Source: Selenomonas sp. FOBRC6 (lineage in GTDB: Bacteria; Bacillota; Negativicutes; Selenomonadales; Selenomonadaceae). Taken from it: a stretch of DNA of 60,578 nt. Position 1 is the stretch's first letter. Each line of letters begins with the position of its first letter. The stretch is taken from positions 1 through 60,578 of the forward strand of contig NZ_ALKG01000012.1 in assembly GCF_000286455.1 (NCBI RefSeq), in the 5' to 3' direction. The position numbers and the translations under genes were made by a program. Of the stretch, positions 15,367 through 25,141 are shown piece after piece. The notes beneath the pieces were generated by a model, which saw nothing but the letters and a program-made list of their open reading frames with translations, had not been told where the DNA came from and searched no databases.

Positions 15367-18300
15367 TTACATATAATCATCCGCCGTGCGGGTCTTTGCC
15401 TTCTTTCCGAGGCCGAGCATACGCGAGATGCGGTCGACAATGACATAGAACACGGGAATGAGGAAAATACCGAGAATGGTGGCAAAGAGCATGCCGCCGA
15501 CAACGGCGACGCCCATGCCGTTACGCGCCGCAGCGCCCGCGCCGGATGCCATGCAGAGAGGCAGACAGCCGATGATGAACGCGAACGAGGTCATAAGAAT
15601 CGGTCTGAGACGCAGCCCCGCCGCCTGAATCGCCGCTTTGAGGGGATCCATGCCGCGATCGACGCGCACCTTGGCGAACTCGACAATCAGGATCGCGTTC
15701 TTTGCCGCAAGACCGATGACCATGATGACGCCGATCTGCATATAGACGCTGTTCTGATAGCCCGCTGCCGGAATGCCGATCATGCCGAAGATCGTCGCGA
15801 GGATGTACTCGGAGAAGAGTGCCCCGAAGATGCCCGTCGGCACGGTAAAGAGAACGGCGAACGGTACGCTCCAGCTCTCATAGAGTGCCGCAAGGCAGAG
15901 GAATACGAAGACAAGGCAGAGTGCAAGCACCTGCATGGTCGAATCCGCCGACTTCTGCTCCTCCCGGCTCTGCCCCGACCACTCGATGCTGAATCCGGAG
16001 CCTGTGTGCTTCTGGACAATCTCGGTGATGGCTTTCATCGCATCGCCCGAGCTGTAGCCTGTCCCTGCACTGCCTTGGATCTGGATGGAACGCGCACCGT
16101 TGAAACGGCTGATCTGCGTCGGTCCCGTTGTGAGTTTCGGCTTGAGGAGGGTATCAAGCGGCACCATGCCGCCCTGCGAGTTCTTGACAAAGACAAACTT
16201 CGCTGCCTCTGCCTCGGTGCGATAGGTCACGTCGGACTGCAGCACGACCTTGTAGGTGCGCCCAAACTGGTTGAAGTCATTGACCTCATAGCCGCCGAAG
16301 TTGACCTGCAGTGCCGTAAATACATCCGAGAGCTGAACGCCGAGGTTCTTGACCTTTTCGCGGTCGATCTCATACTGATAGCTCGGTGCGTTGATCTTAA
16401 ACGTCGTCCGCACGCCCTGCAGCTCGGGACGCGTGCGTGCCTCGGCAAGAATCGCATTCACGATGTCGTTGAGCTCGGTGTCGGAATGACCGGTCATGTC
16501 CTGCAACTGGAGCGACCAGCCGCCGACATTGCCGAGCCCCGGCAGCGCGGGCGGATTGATGGCGATGACGAGAGCCTCGGGTGCCTCCATCGCGCCGACG
16601 CGGAACATCGTGCCGACCGCAGCGGCAACGGACTCAGCGAGCCCTGCACGCTGCGACCAGTCCTTCATGCCGACGAACACGACGGCACCGTTCGAGTTTG
16701 CACCACCCGCGAGGATGTCGAAGCCGTTGATGGACATGACAGCACTCTGCCCTTTGATCTCGCGCTGTGCCGCCTGCTGGATCTTGTCCACGGTCTTCTG
16801 TGTCTGATTCGTGGACGTGCCCGGCGGCAGCTGAATCGCGATCAACAGGTAGCCCTGATCTTCCTCGGGGACAAATGTGGACGGCAGATTCCGATAGATG
16901 ATCGCCGTAAGCCCGCAGACGATGAGCAGGAAGATGAACGCAACCCTCGCCTTGCGGATAAACTTGCTGACGATGCCGACATAGCCCTTGCGCGTCGCGT
17001 CGAACCAGTTGTTGAAGTGATCAAAGAAGCGGTCGAGAACGCTCTTTGTCCCATTCTCCTTCTTGGGCTTCAGCATGAGTGCACAGAGCGCAGGCGTCAG
17101 CGACAGAGCGACGAAGGCAGAAATCGCCATTGAGATCGCAATCGTGAGCGCAAACTGCTTATAGAGCACGCCCATCATGCCGCCGAGGAAGGCAACGGGG
17201 ACAAAGACTGCCGCGAGCACGAAGGCAATCGCGACAACAGGCCCCTGCACCTCGGACATCGCACGCGCCGTCGCATCAATCGGCGTGAGCCCACTCTCCA
17301 TATGATGCTCGACGTTCTCGATGACGACGATCGCATCGTCGACAACGAGACCGATTGCAAGCACCATCGCAAAGAGTGTCAGCGTATTGATGGAGAAATC
17401 CAACAAAACGAACGCGCCGAATGTACCAATGAGAGACACAGGCACCGCGAGCAGCGGGATCAGTGTCGCGCGCCAACTCTGCAAAAAGAGGAAGATGACG
17501 AGCACGACGAGCAGCAATGCCTCGAGGAAGGTATGCACAACCTCCTTGATGGATGCGTTGATGTAGTCCGTGCTGTCAAAGACCGACTTCATCTTGAGTC
17601 CGGGCGGGAAGGTCTTTTGCGCCTCCTCGAGGATCTTGCGCACCTCGGCAAGCGTAATCATCGCGTTCGCGTCGGAGGTCAGCTGAATGCCAAAGCCGAC
17701 GGCGGGGTAGCCGTTAAATTTCGCAACAATACTATTTTGACGCTGCCCCGTCTCAATGCGTGCGACATCCTTCAGACGGACAAACGTACCGTCCTTACCC
17801 GAGGCGATGATGACGTTGCCGAACTCCTCAGGGGTCGTAAGTCTCCCCTGCACCTTGCCCGTGAACTGCTTTTCCTGCCCGTTCTGCGTCGGCATACCGC
17901 CAACGGTTCCGGCAGGTGCCTGTACGTTCTGCTCGTTGATTGCCCGTGTAATGTCCGCAACAGTCAGTCCAAGCTCCGCGAGGCGGTCGGGGTTCATCCA
18001 GACGCGCATCGCATAGTCCGCACCGAATACCTGCACCTCGCCCACGCCGCTGACGCGCTTGATTGCATCGAGGAAGTAGAGCGTTGCATAGTTCTTCATA
18101 AAGGCGCGGTCATACGTGCCGTCCTCGGAGTAGAGTGAGACGAAGTACGCCATCTGTCCCGAGGATTTGCGCGTCGTAACGCCCGCCGCCTGCACAGAGG
18201 ACGGCAGGCTGGCATTTGCGCCCGCCGCATTGTTCTGTACCTTGACGGCATCCATATCGCCGTCCGTGCCGACATCGAACGTAACAGAGAGACTGTAGCG

Positions 18301-18558
18301 CCCCGTATCATCGGAGGTGGAACTCATGTAGTCCATCCCCTGCGTGCCGTTGATCTGCTCCTCGATGACCTGCGCCACCGTTTCATTCACAACGGCAGCA
18401 CTTGCGCCCGTATAGTTCGCCGACACTGCAACCGTCGGCGGTGAGATCTGCGGATACTGCGCGATTGGCAGCGAGAGCCCCGCAATCGTGCCGATGATGA
18501 CGATCATCACTGCAATGACAATCGCAAAGATCGGTCGATGGATGAAAAATTTTGCCAA
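15367..18558 (-). CDS. RND multidrug efflux transporter, AcrB/MexB-like
   Basis: Inner-membrane proton/drug antiporter of 1063 aa, the normal HAE-1 length. It has the N-terminal span (FFIHRPIFAIVIAVMIVI), a porter domain duplicated around the centre and the proton-relay motif GLVVDDAIVVIENVEHH near residue 405 with its Asp pair. The second half repeats the topology (MVIGLAAKNAILIVEFAK). It works with the adaptor encoded just upstream; 12 bases separate them. No TolC-like outer-membrane factor gene is present in the window, so that partner must come from elsewhere. Substrates are unknown. Confidence 0.93.
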   Translation of the reverse strand: MAKFFIHRPIFAIVIAVMIVIIGTIAGLSLPIAQYPQISPPTVAVSANYTGASAAVVNETVAQVIEEQINGTQGMDYMSSTSDDTGRYSLSVTFDVGTDGDMDAVKVQNNAAGANASLPSSVQAAGVTTRKSSGQMAYFVSLYSEDGTYDRAFMKNYATLYFLDAIKRVSGVGEVQVFGADYAMRVWMNPDRLAELGLTVADITRAINEQNVQAPAGTVGGMPTQNGQEKQFTGKVQGRLTTPEEFGNVIIASGKDGTFVRLKDVARIETGQRQNSIVAKFNGYPAVGFGIQLTSDANAMITLAEVRKILEEAQKTFPPGLKMKSVFDSTDYINASIKEVVHTFLEALLLVVLVIFLFLQSWRATLIPLLAVPVSLIGTFGAFVLLDFSINTLTLFAMVLAIGLVVDDAIVVIENVEHHMESGLTPIDATARAMSEVQGPVVAIAFVLAAVFVPVAFLGGMMGVLYKQFALTIAISMAISAFVALSLTPALCALMLKPKKENGTKSVLDRFFDHFNNWFDATRKGYVGIVSKFIRKARVAFIFLLIVCGLTAIIYRNLPSTFVPEEDQGYLLIAIQLPPGTSTNQTQKTVDKIQQAAQREIKGQSAVMSINGFDILAGGANSNGAVVFVGMKDWSQRAGLAESVAAAVGTMFRVGAMEAPEALVIAINPPALPGLGNVGGWSLQLQDMTGHSDTELNDIVNAILAEARTRPELQGVRTTFKINAPSYQYEIDREKVKNLGVQLSDVFTALQVNFGGYEVNDFNQFGRTYKVVLQSDVTYRTEAEAAKFVFVKNSQGGMVPLDTLLKPKLTTGPTQISRFNGARSIQIQGSAGTGYSSGDAMKAITEIVQKHTGSGFSIEWSGQSREEQKSADSTMQVLALCLVFVFLCLAALYESWSVPFAVLFTVPTGIFGALFSEYILATIFGMIGIPAAGYQNSVYMQIGVIMVIGLAAKNAILIVEFAKVRVDRGMDPLKAAIQAAGLRLRPILMTSFAFIIGCLPLCMASGAGAAARNGMGVAVVGGMLFATILGIFLIPVFYVIVDRISRMLGLGKKAKTRTADDYM

Positions 18559-18570
18559 AGGATCTCCTCC

Positions 18571-19764
18571 TTACTTCGCGGGCGTGAGCTCACGCGTGTT
18601 AAAGTTGGAGGAATCCCCCTCGACGGAGAAGCCCATCTCAGCGGGCGTAACCATGGTCACAGCAAGGTCGCCGCCCTCCTGAAGCGTGGTCAGCCCCTCG
18701 ACCACGACAATGTCCGAGGTGTCGAGACCGTCCTTGACGATGTAGTAGCTGCCGATCTTATCGCCAAGCGTGACGGTGCGTGCGACAGCCTTATTGTCCG
18801 GCCCTACGAGCATGACAAAGGACTTGCCGAGCAGCTGCTGAACAGCACGCTCAGGCACGAGAATCGCATTCGGAATCGTGTCGCCGATCAGGCTGACGCG
18901 CGCAAACATGCCCGGCAGGAGAAGTCCATCCGGATTATCAAAGAGAGCCTTTACCGTCAGTGTCCCCGTCTGAGCAGTAAGAGCACGATCCGAGGTCACG
19001 ATATGCCCGATGATCGGATACTTCGAGCCGTTGGAGAGCGTCAGTTCCACCACAACAGCAGCGATTCCGCCCTGCTGTGCCGCCTGCTCAACGAAGTTCA
19101 GGTACTCGTTCTCTGAGAGGCTGAACTGCGCAAAGATCGGGTTTGCTGTGCCCATCGAAACGAGCGTCGTCGTTCCCGCAGAGACAAATGTCCCCATCGC
19201 CACATCATCTACAGAGAGCTGCCCCGACATCGGTGCGTAGATCACTGTATCATCGAGATTCTCCTGTGCCTGACGCACGAGTGCTTCATTCGCAGCGACC
19301 GCCGCCTCATAGGCGTTCACCTGTGCCTGCTGCGTGGAGAGTGTCTGCTCAGAGACCGCTGCGCTGGCATAGAGCTGCTGATAGCGTCCGAGATCCATGC
19401 GCGCATTGTTCAGCGTCGCCTCGGATTGCGCAAGCACGGCCTTCGCCTGCAGAAGCGCACTCTCATACTGGCGAGAGTCAATGCGGTAGAGCGGCTGCCC
19501 TGCCGATACAGACTGCCCACCCACGATGTATTTCTCGACAATGTTCCCGGAGACACGCGACTGAATCTTCACCTCGTCCGTGCCCACGATCTGCCCCGCA
19601 TATACATGCGTGAGCGGCGTATCCTGCCGCAGTACATTCATCGCCTTGACAGACGTCGCACGCGCTCCGCCCCCCTGCTGACCGCCACCGCAGCCGCTCA
19701 GAAGCGTGCCGAGCGCGAAGATCGCAGCGACGAGAACGCCCAGACCTTTTCTGTTCTCAAACAA
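18571..19764 (-). CDS. RND efflux periplasmic adaptor (lipoprotein)
   Basis: Membrane-fusion protein of 397 aa. A TTG at 19764, preceded by GAGGAGG, gives a clean lipoprotein signal (MFENRKGLGVLVAAIFALG, then LLSGC with lipobox Cys near residue 27). The frame continues to 19860 but has no ribosome site there. The biotinyl/lipoyl domain (GNIVEKYIVGGQSVSAGQPLY), helical hairpin and beta-barrel follow in order. It is the first gene of the two-gene pump operon. Confidence 0.9.
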   Translation of the reverse strand: MFENRKGLGVLVAAIFALGTLLSGCGGGQQGGGARATSVKAMNVLRQDTPLTHVYAGQIVGTDEVKIQSRVSGNIVEKYIVGGQSVSAGQPLYRIDSRQYESALLQAKAVLAQSEATLNNARMDLGRYQQLYASAAVSEQTLSTQQAQVNAYEAAVAANEALVRQAQENLDDTVIYAPMSGQLSVDDVAMGTFVSAGTTTLVSMGTANPIFAQFSLSENEYLNFVEQAAQQGGIAAVVVELTLSNGSKYPIIGHIVTSDRALTAQTGTLTVKALFDNPDGLLLPGMFARVSLIGDTIPNAILVPERAVQQLLGKSFVMLVGPDNKAVARTVTLGDKIGSYYIVKDGLDTSDIVVVEGLTTLQEGGDLAVTMVTPAEMGFSVEGDSSNFNTRELTPAK

Positions 19765-19869
19765 ATAAATAACCTCCTCTTTCCCATTCCCCACATCATG
19801 TGAAAGGTTTTCAACATATGTATGAAGAAGGGCAGGTATCCGCATGAGCGTCCCCGCCATAACAGATTT

Positions 19870-19898
19870 ATATTATCGGAGCATGGTGCAAAAGTCAA
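19870..19898 (-). promoter_or_regulatory. Promoter of the RND pump operon
   Basis: Minus-strand TTGACT (19893-19898), 17-base spacer, TAATAT (19870-19875). No regulator gene is adjacent. Confidence 0.65.
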
Positions 19899-19937
19899 GA
19901 AATGATGTGTGCTTCAAGGTGAAGTTTAACCGATTTT

Positions 19938-20654
19938 TTAATCGAGTCCGATGCGGTCAAGAGCGGCTGCGGCAGCTTGCTGCTCCGCCTCCTTCTTGCT
20001 GCGTCCCGTACCCTCCCCCATCGGCTCGTCACCGATAAGAACGCGGGTCGTAAAACGCTTGTCATGGTCGGGTCCCGTCTCGCCGATCAGCTTGTAGGAA
20101 ATCGACGCATGTCGCTTCTGCTGCACATGCTCCTGCAAGGTCGTCTTGTAGTCGCGCGCAACATGCGTCTTCTCTACAGAGAGTGCCTCGGCAGCAAGCT
20201 GACGCGCCACATAGTCCCGCGCTGTCTCCCAGCCGCCGTCGAGATAGACCGCGCCGACGACCGCCTCGAATGCATTCTCGAGGTTGTTCTGCCTATCTGC
20301 GCCGCCATTGTGAAGCTCCCCACGCCCGAACAGGAGATAGTTGCCGAGATCGAGCTTCCGCGCAAGGCGCGCAAGCGTCTCACTCTGAACGAGGCTCGCA
20401 CGCATCTTCGTCAGCTCTCCCTCGGAGCACTCCGGGAAATGCGCATACAAATACGTGCTGGAGGCAAGCTCCAGCACGGCATCGCCCAGAAATTCCAGAC
20501 GTTCATTATGCGGTATGTCATCCTTCGCTTCATTCGTATACGAAGGGTGGGTCAGCGCCTCATCGAGCAGCGAGAGGTCGCCGAAGGAAACACCTATTTG
20601 GACAGAAAGACGCACAAGTGCTGCGCGCCTTCCCTCTGTCATTTTGTGTGCCAT
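19938..20654 (-). CDS. rnc: Ribonuclease III
   Basis: Cleaves double-stranded RNA in rRNA maturation and antisense regulation. The 238-aa protein has the catalytic signature NERLEFLGDAVLEL (about 45-58), with further acidic residues in the EAVVGAVYLDGG segment. A C-terminal double-stranded-RNA-binding domain (about 160-235) reads DYKTTLQEHVQQ and ends in SKKEAEQQAAAAAL. It lies 5 bases after fabF, the common Firmicute fabF-rnc arrangement. Confidence 0.95.
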   Translation of the reverse strand: MAHKMTEGRRAALVRLSVQIGVSFGDLSLLDEALTHPSYTNEAKDDIPHNERLEFLGDAVLELASSTYLYAHFPECSEGELTKMRASLVQSETLARLARKLDLGNYLLFGRGELHNGGADRQNNLENAFEAVVGAVYLDGGWETARDYVARQLAAEALSVEKTHVARDYKTTLQEHVQQKRHASISYKLIGETGPDHDKRFTTRVLIGDEPMGEGTGRSKKEAEQQAAAAALDRIGLD

Positions 20655-20659
20655 TTGTT

Positions 20660-21904
20660 TTACTTCTGATACTTCTTGACGACAAGGCAGGCATTGTGCC
20701 CGCCGAAGCCGAAGGAGTTCGAGATCGCCGCGCGAACTTTTTTCGCACGCGCCTTGTTCGGTACATAGTCGAGATCGAGCCCCTCATCAGGCGTATCGTA
20801 GTTGATCGTCGGGGGGAGCATATCGTTCTCGACGGCAAGCGCCGTCGCAATCAGCTCAACACTGCCTGCAGCACCGAGGAGATGTCCCGTCATGGACTTG
20901 ATCGAGGAGACTGCGACATCCTTTGCAGCATCGCCCCAGACCGTCTTGATCGCCTCAGTCTCGCAGAGGTCGTTCATATGCGTGGACGTACCATGTGCAT
21001 TCACATAGTCGACATCTTCGGGCTTCAGACCCGCATCATCCAGTGCAAACTTCATGCACTTCGCCTGATACTCGCCATGCGGCGCAGGGCTTGTGATATG
21101 GTAGCCGTCCGAGTTTGAGCCGTAGCCGACAAGCTCGGCATAGATATGTGCGCCGCGCGCCTCTGCGTGCTCAAGCGTCTCAAGCACGACCAGACCCGCG
21201 CCCTCGCCCATGACGAAGCCCGAGCGGTTCTTGTCAAACGGACGCGAGGCATGCGCGGGATCGTCATTGTGATCCGTGCAGAGTGCCTTCATCGCGGCAA
21301 AGCCCGCGCTCGCAGCCTCGGAGATGCTTGCCTCCGTGCCGCCCGCGATCATGATATCCGCCTCACCGCGCTGCATCACGCGATAGGCATCGCCGATGCA
21401 GTTCGCGCCCGTCGCACAAGCCGTCACAACGCAGGACACAGGGCCGTGCAGGCCGTAGTTGATTGCGACCTGCCCCGCTGCCATGTTGGCAATCATCATC
21501 GGGATGAAGAAGGGGCTGACGCGCTCAGGTCCCTTGTCAAAGAGACGCTCATAGGTGCTGTGCATCGTCTCGATGCCACCGATGCCCGCGCCAACGTAGG
21601 CGCCAATGCGGTCACGATCCTCGCTGTCCAGATCGAGCCCCGCATCTGCAATCGCCATACCGGCGGAGACAACGGCGAACTGGGCATAGCGATCCATGCG
21701 CTTTGCCTCTTTCTTGTCAATGTAGCCATCGACATCGAAGCCCTTGACCTCGCCCGCAATCTGCGCAGCGTAGTTCGTCGCGTCAAAGCGGGTAATGCGT
21801 TCAATGCCGTTCTTGCCTGCAAGCAGCGCCTCCCAGAAGGCGTCCTTACCAATGCCGATCGGCGTGATCGGGCCAACCCCCGTGACGACAATTCTCTTCT
21901 TCAA
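20660..21904 (-). CDS. fabF: 3-oxoacyl-ACP synthase II
   Basis: Elongating condensing enzyme of type II fatty-acid synthesis, 414 aa. The Cys-His-His triad is visible: Cys in VVTACATGANCIGDA (about 163), His in NAHGTSTHMND (about 303) and His in KSMTGHLLGAAG (about 340). The start is a TTG at 21904 with GGAG nine bases upstream. It lies between the FabK-like flavoenzyme and rnc, separate from the main fab operon by the acpP terminator. Confidence 0.95.
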   Translation of the reverse strand: MKKRIVVTGVGPITPIGIGKDAFWEALLAGKNGIERITRFDATNYAAQIAGEVKGFDVDGYIDKKEAKRMDRYAQFAVVSAGMAIADAGLDLDSEDRDRIGAYVGAGIGGIETMHSTYERLFDKGPERVSPFFIPMMIANMAAGQVAINYGLHGPVSCVVTACATGANCIGDAYRVMQRGEADIMIAGGTEASISEAASAGFAAMKALCTDHNDDPAHASRPFDKNRSGFVMGEGAGLVVLETLEHAEARGAHIYAELVGYGSNSDGYHITSPAPHGEYQAKCMKFALDDAGLKPEDVDYVNAHGTSTHMNDLCETEAIKTVWGDAAKDVAVSSIKSMTGHLLGAAGSVELIATALAVENDMLPPTINYDTPDEGLDLDYVPNKARAKKVRAAISNSFGFGGHNACLVVKKYQK

Positions 21905-21935
21905 ACCAACCGACTCCTTTCCTAGAGTTCACACC

Positions 21936-22883
21936 CTAGTTCGCTGCCTCAAGCTGCTCTTTCAGCTCTTCAAATATCTCATGAACACTCAAAATCCGAT
22001 CAATGCGCGGCATGAACTCGCCCGTAAAGACAAGCCCCGTCTCGAGATCGCCCTGCTGCGCACGCGAGAGCGCACGGATGATGCAGAAGTGATGGTCGCA
22101 CTGCTTGAGGCAGCGGTCACACACCTTCGGAGGAACGGGGCCCTCCATGATCCGCGCGGAGAACGGGGTGCGCACGGCACGCCCCGGCAGCCCCACGGGA
22201 CTGTGGATGATGACAATGTCATCCTTCTTGGATTTCAGATAGTACTGCTTCAGCGACGGCGCAGCATTGGACTCCTCACATGCCGCAAAGCGCGAACCGA
22301 GCTGTACGCCATCGGCGCCCATCTTGTGGAGATCCGCAATATCCTGCCCCGTCAGAATACCGCCGGCTGCAAAGATCGGAATCTTCACCGCCGCGCGGAC
22401 ATCGGAGATGATATTGCGCACGGATTGATCCGTGCCGAGATGACCGCCTGCCTCCTTGCCCTCGACGACAACCGCAGCTGCGCCGAGTTTTTCGGAGATC
22501 TTCGCCAGCTTTGCCGTCGAGACAATCGGCACAATCGGCGTGCCGGACTCCTTGCCGAGCTGGAACATATCGCGGGAGAATCCCGCACCGGCGACAACAA
22601 GGTCAATGCCCTCGTCAATCGCAATTTTAACGGCATCCGCAAAGTCGCTTGCCGCGACCATCTCATTGATGCCGATGATCCCATTGGGAGATAGTGAGCG
22701 CGCGAGCCGAATCTCATAGCGCAGTTCCTGCGGCTTCATGCCGGAGGCCGCGATGAGTCCGATTCCGCCCTCGTTTGCAACAGCGGCCGCGAGCCGCGCC
22801 GTTGTTATGCGGATCGCCATGCCGCCCTGAATGATGGGGATGGCGGCAACCTTATTGCCAATCCTCACCTCGGGTAGTCTCAT
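21936..22883 (-). CDS. FabK-like NAD(P)H-dependent flavin oxidoreductase (nitronate monooxygenase family)
   Basis: An FMN TIM-barrel protein of 315 aa related to FabK and nitronate monooxygenases (PIIQGGMAIRITTARLAAAVANEGGIGLI; GGILTGQDIADLHKMGADGVQLGSRFAACEES). It ends with a cysteine-rich stretch, CDRCLKQCDHHFC (about residues 250-262), that FabK of the same window lacks. That stretch could hold a metal or iron-sulfur site. It is a second paralogue of the same fold within 2.3 kb of fabK, so it may be a specialised or backup enoyl reductase. The start at 22883 follows GGAGGG. Confidence 0.82.
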   Translation of the reverse strand: MRLPEVRIGNKVAAIPIIQGGMAIRITTARLAAAVANEGGIGLIAASGMKPQELRYEIRLARSLSPNGIIGINEMVAASDFADAVKIAIDEGIDLVVAGAGFSRDMFQLGKESGTPIVPIVSTAKLAKISEKLGAAAVVVEGKEAGGHLGTDQSVRNIISDVRAAVKIPIFAAGGILTGQDIADLHKMGADGVQLGSRFAACEESNAAPSLKQYYLKSKKDDIVIIHSPVGLPGRAVRTPFSARIMEGPVPPKVCDRCLKQCDHHFCIIRALSRAQQGDLETGLVFTGEFMPRIDRILSVHEIFEELKEQLEAAN

Positions 22884-23066
22884 ATAAGCCCTCCAATCGG
22901 GAGAGTATGCCACACAGCAGCACCGCATTCAGCGAATGCGTTCTCTCCGCAAGAAGTTTTGGCTCCTCCTCCAACTCTCGTTCTATCGTCAGTCGGGAGG
23001 CGCATGTATCATAGCAGGGCGCTTCCCGCCCTGATTGTATGCAAATTCATAGGTGTCTTTTGAGAA

Positions 23067-23101
23067 AAATCCCGTGCGCCTGAGCTGTCACGGGATTTCC
23101 C
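23067..23101 (-). terminator. Terminator of the fab operon after acpP
   Basis: Minus-strand AAATCCCGTG and CACGGGATTT form a 10-bp stem followed by TTCTC; it separates acpP from the FabK-like gene. Confidence 0.75.
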
Positions 23102-23147
23102 TAAAAGACCAGTTTTGTGCACGATTGCGACCAAAGGTCACTGTGTC

Positions 23148-23378
23148 TTACTTGTTCTGATCGATGTAGTTGACGACATCCTGAACCGTCTTAATCTTCT
23201 CAGCAGCCTCGTCGGGGATTTCAACATTGAATTCCTCCTCGAAAGCCATGATGAGCTCAACGATGTCGAGCGAATCTGCGCCAAGATCGTCAATGAAGGT
23301 GGACTCGAGGGTGACTTCATCAGCCTCAGAGCCAAGCTGTTCCACGACGATGTCGCGAACCTTGTCAAACGTTGCCAT
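23148..23378 (-). CDS. acpP: Acyl carrier protein
   Basis: Small acidic carrier (76 aa) of growing acyl chains. The 4'-phosphopantetheine serine is in GADSLD (about residue 36), flanked by the family pattern [18 protein letters not shown] strong ribosome site (AAAGGAGG) precedes it, as expected for an abundant protein. It is the last gene of the fapR-led operon, 35 bases after fabG. Confidence 0.97.
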   Translation of the reverse strand: MATFDKVRDIVVEQLGSEADEVTLESTFIDDLGADSLDIVELIMAFEEEFNVEIPDEAAEKIKTVQDVVNYIDQNK

Positions 23379-23413
23379 GCGTTTTCACCTCCTTTAAATA
23401 GATTGATTGTATG

Positions 23414-24157
23414 CTACATAACCATGCCGCCGTCTACATTAAGCGTCTGGCCGGTAATGTACGACGCTGCATCACTTACAAGGAAGAGAACAGCATCGGC
23501 AACATGCTCCGGTTTGCCGAGCGCCCCAAGCGGAATGCCCTCAGCAATCTTTTCGCGAATGCTGTCCTTGAGGACAGCTGTCATATCGGTGTCGATAAAG
23601 CCTGGCGCAACGACGTTGACCGTGATCCCGCGCGGTGCGAATTCCTTCGCCGCTGCCTTCGAGAAGCCGATCACGCCCGCCTTTGCCGCAGCGTAGTTCG
23701 TCTGCCCCACGTTGCCGATCTCGCCGACCACGGAGGAGAGATTCACAATGCGCCCACTGCGCTGCTTCGTCATGAACTTTGCAGCAGCCTTCGTGCAAGT
23801 ATAGATGCCTTTGAGGTTTGTGTTGATCACAGCATCGAAATCCTCATCCTTCATGCGGACGAGCAGCGTATCGCGCGTAATGCCCGCATTGTTGACGAGA
23901 ATGTCGAGACCGCTGAGTTCCTCATGCACGCGCGTGACCATCTCAGTCGCCGCAGCGCTGTCGGAGACATCCGCCTGAACGAGCAGTGCCGTACCGCCCT
24001 GCTCCTCGATGATCGCCTTGACCTCCTCGGCTGCAGCCTGTTTGCCCGCATAGTTGACGGCAACCTTTGCGCCCTCCTGTGCAAGCCGGATGGCAATCGC
24101 GCGCCCAATGCCGCGCGAGCCGCCCGTAACAAGAGCAACTTTCCCCTCAAGAAGCAT
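23414..24157 (-). CDS. fabG: 3-oxoacyl-ACP reductase
   Basis: Short-chain dehydrogenase reducing 3-oxoacyl-ACP with NADPH, 247 aa from the ATG at 24157 (AAGGAGG upstream). The cofactor motif TGGSRGIGRAIA is near residue 11, the catalytic Ser in NLSSVVGEIGN and the YAAAK (YxxxK) motif near 151. The typical ending ITGQTLNVDGGMVM is present. It sits between fabD and acpP, the canonical order. Confidence 0.96.
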   Translation of the reverse strand: MLLEGKVALVTGGSRGIGRAIAIRLAQEGAKVAVNYAGKQAAAEEVKAIIEEQGGTALLVQADVSDSAAATEMVTRVHEELSGLDILVNNAGITRDTLLVRMKDEDFDAVINTNLKGIYTCTKAAAKFMTKQRSGRIVNLSSVVGEIGNVGQTNYAAAKAGVIGFSKAAAKEFAPRGITVNVVAPGFIDTDMTAVLKDSIREKIAEGIPLGALGKPEHVADAVLFLVSDAASYITGQTLNVDGGMVM

Positions 24158-24194
24158 GGATTTCCTCCTTAATCGCACCGAATTCATTTAATCA

Positions 24195-25130
24195 TTACTT
24201 CTTTAGCGTGTCAAGTGTTTTTTGCAGGGATTCCACATTCTCGACGTTCAGGCTCTTTAGCGCCTTGTCGATGCGCTTGTTGAAGCCCGCGAGCGTCTTG
24301 CCGGGGCCACACTCGACATAGGTATCCGCACCGAATTCGCGCATCGTGTTCACGCACGCAATCCAGCGCACGGGATGATCTGCCTGTGCGACAAGGTTCG
24401 CCTTGATCTCTGCCGCTGTCTGCTGGAGCCCGCCCGTATAGTTCGAGACCACGGGGAACACCGCGTCATGCAGCGTGACCTTGTCGAGCTCAGCCGCGAG
24501 TTTCTTTGCGGCTGGTGCCATCAGCGTCGAGTGGAACGGGGCGGATACGGGCAGGATGACCGCCTTCTTCGCGCCCTTTTCCTGCAACAGCTGCACAGCT
24601 GTCTCCACGCCCTTTGCCGTGCCGGCGATAACAGTCTGTCCGGGGCAGTTGAAGTTGACTGCCTGCACGGCACCTGCCGCGCTTGCCTCAGCACAGACTG
24701 CAATGATCGTATCGTCGTTGAGTCCGATAACCGCAGCCATCGCACCCTCGCCCACGGGAACGGCTTCCTGCATATAGGCGCCGCGTTTGTGCACGAGAAC
24801 GACAGCATCCTGGAACGAGAGCACGCCCGCCGCAACGAGTGCCGCATACTCTCCGAGGCTGTGCCCCGCCGCGATCTCAGGCTCAATGCCCTCTGCACGC
24901 AGGAGCTCCGCCGCAATGACTGCCACCGTGAGGATAGCGGGCTGCGTATGCTCGGTCAGCTGCAGCTGATCAGCAGGCCCCTCGAAACAGAGTTTGCTGA
25001 TCGAGTAGCCGAGTGCCTCATCCGCCTCGGTGAAGCGCTTCTTTGCAAGGTCATAAGTGTCGAAGAAGTCCTTCCCCATGCCGACGACCTGCGCCCCCTG
25101 TCCGGGGAACAAAAATGCAAGTTTTCCCAT
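24195..25130 (-). CDS. fabD: Malonyl-CoA:ACP transacylase
   Basis: Loads malonyl units onto acyl carrier protein. FPGQGAQ opens the protein and the nucleophilic serine lies in GHSLGEYAAL (about residue 90). The catalytic His is in PVSAPFHSTLM. The product has 311 aa from the ATG at 25130; another ATG two codons upstream is also possible because GAGG lies between the two ideal spacings. It is 12 bases downstream of fabK. Confidence 0.95.
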   Translation of the reverse strand: MGKLAFLFPGQGAQVVGMGKDFFDTYDLAKKRFTEADEALGYSISKLCFEGPADQLQLTEHTQPAILTVAVIAAELLRAEGIEPEIAAGHSLGEYAALVAAGVLSFQDAVVLVHKRGAYMQEAVPVGEGAMAAVIGLNDDTIIAVCAEASAAGAVQAVNFNCPGQTVIAGTAKGVETAVQLLQEKGAKKAVILPVSAPFHSTLMAPAAKKLAAELDKVTLHDAVFPVVSNYTGGLQQTAAEIKANLVAQADHPVRWIACVNTMREFGADTYVECGPGKTLAGFNKRIDKALKSLNVENVESLQKTLDTLKK

Positions 25131-25141
25131 ACCCATGTACC

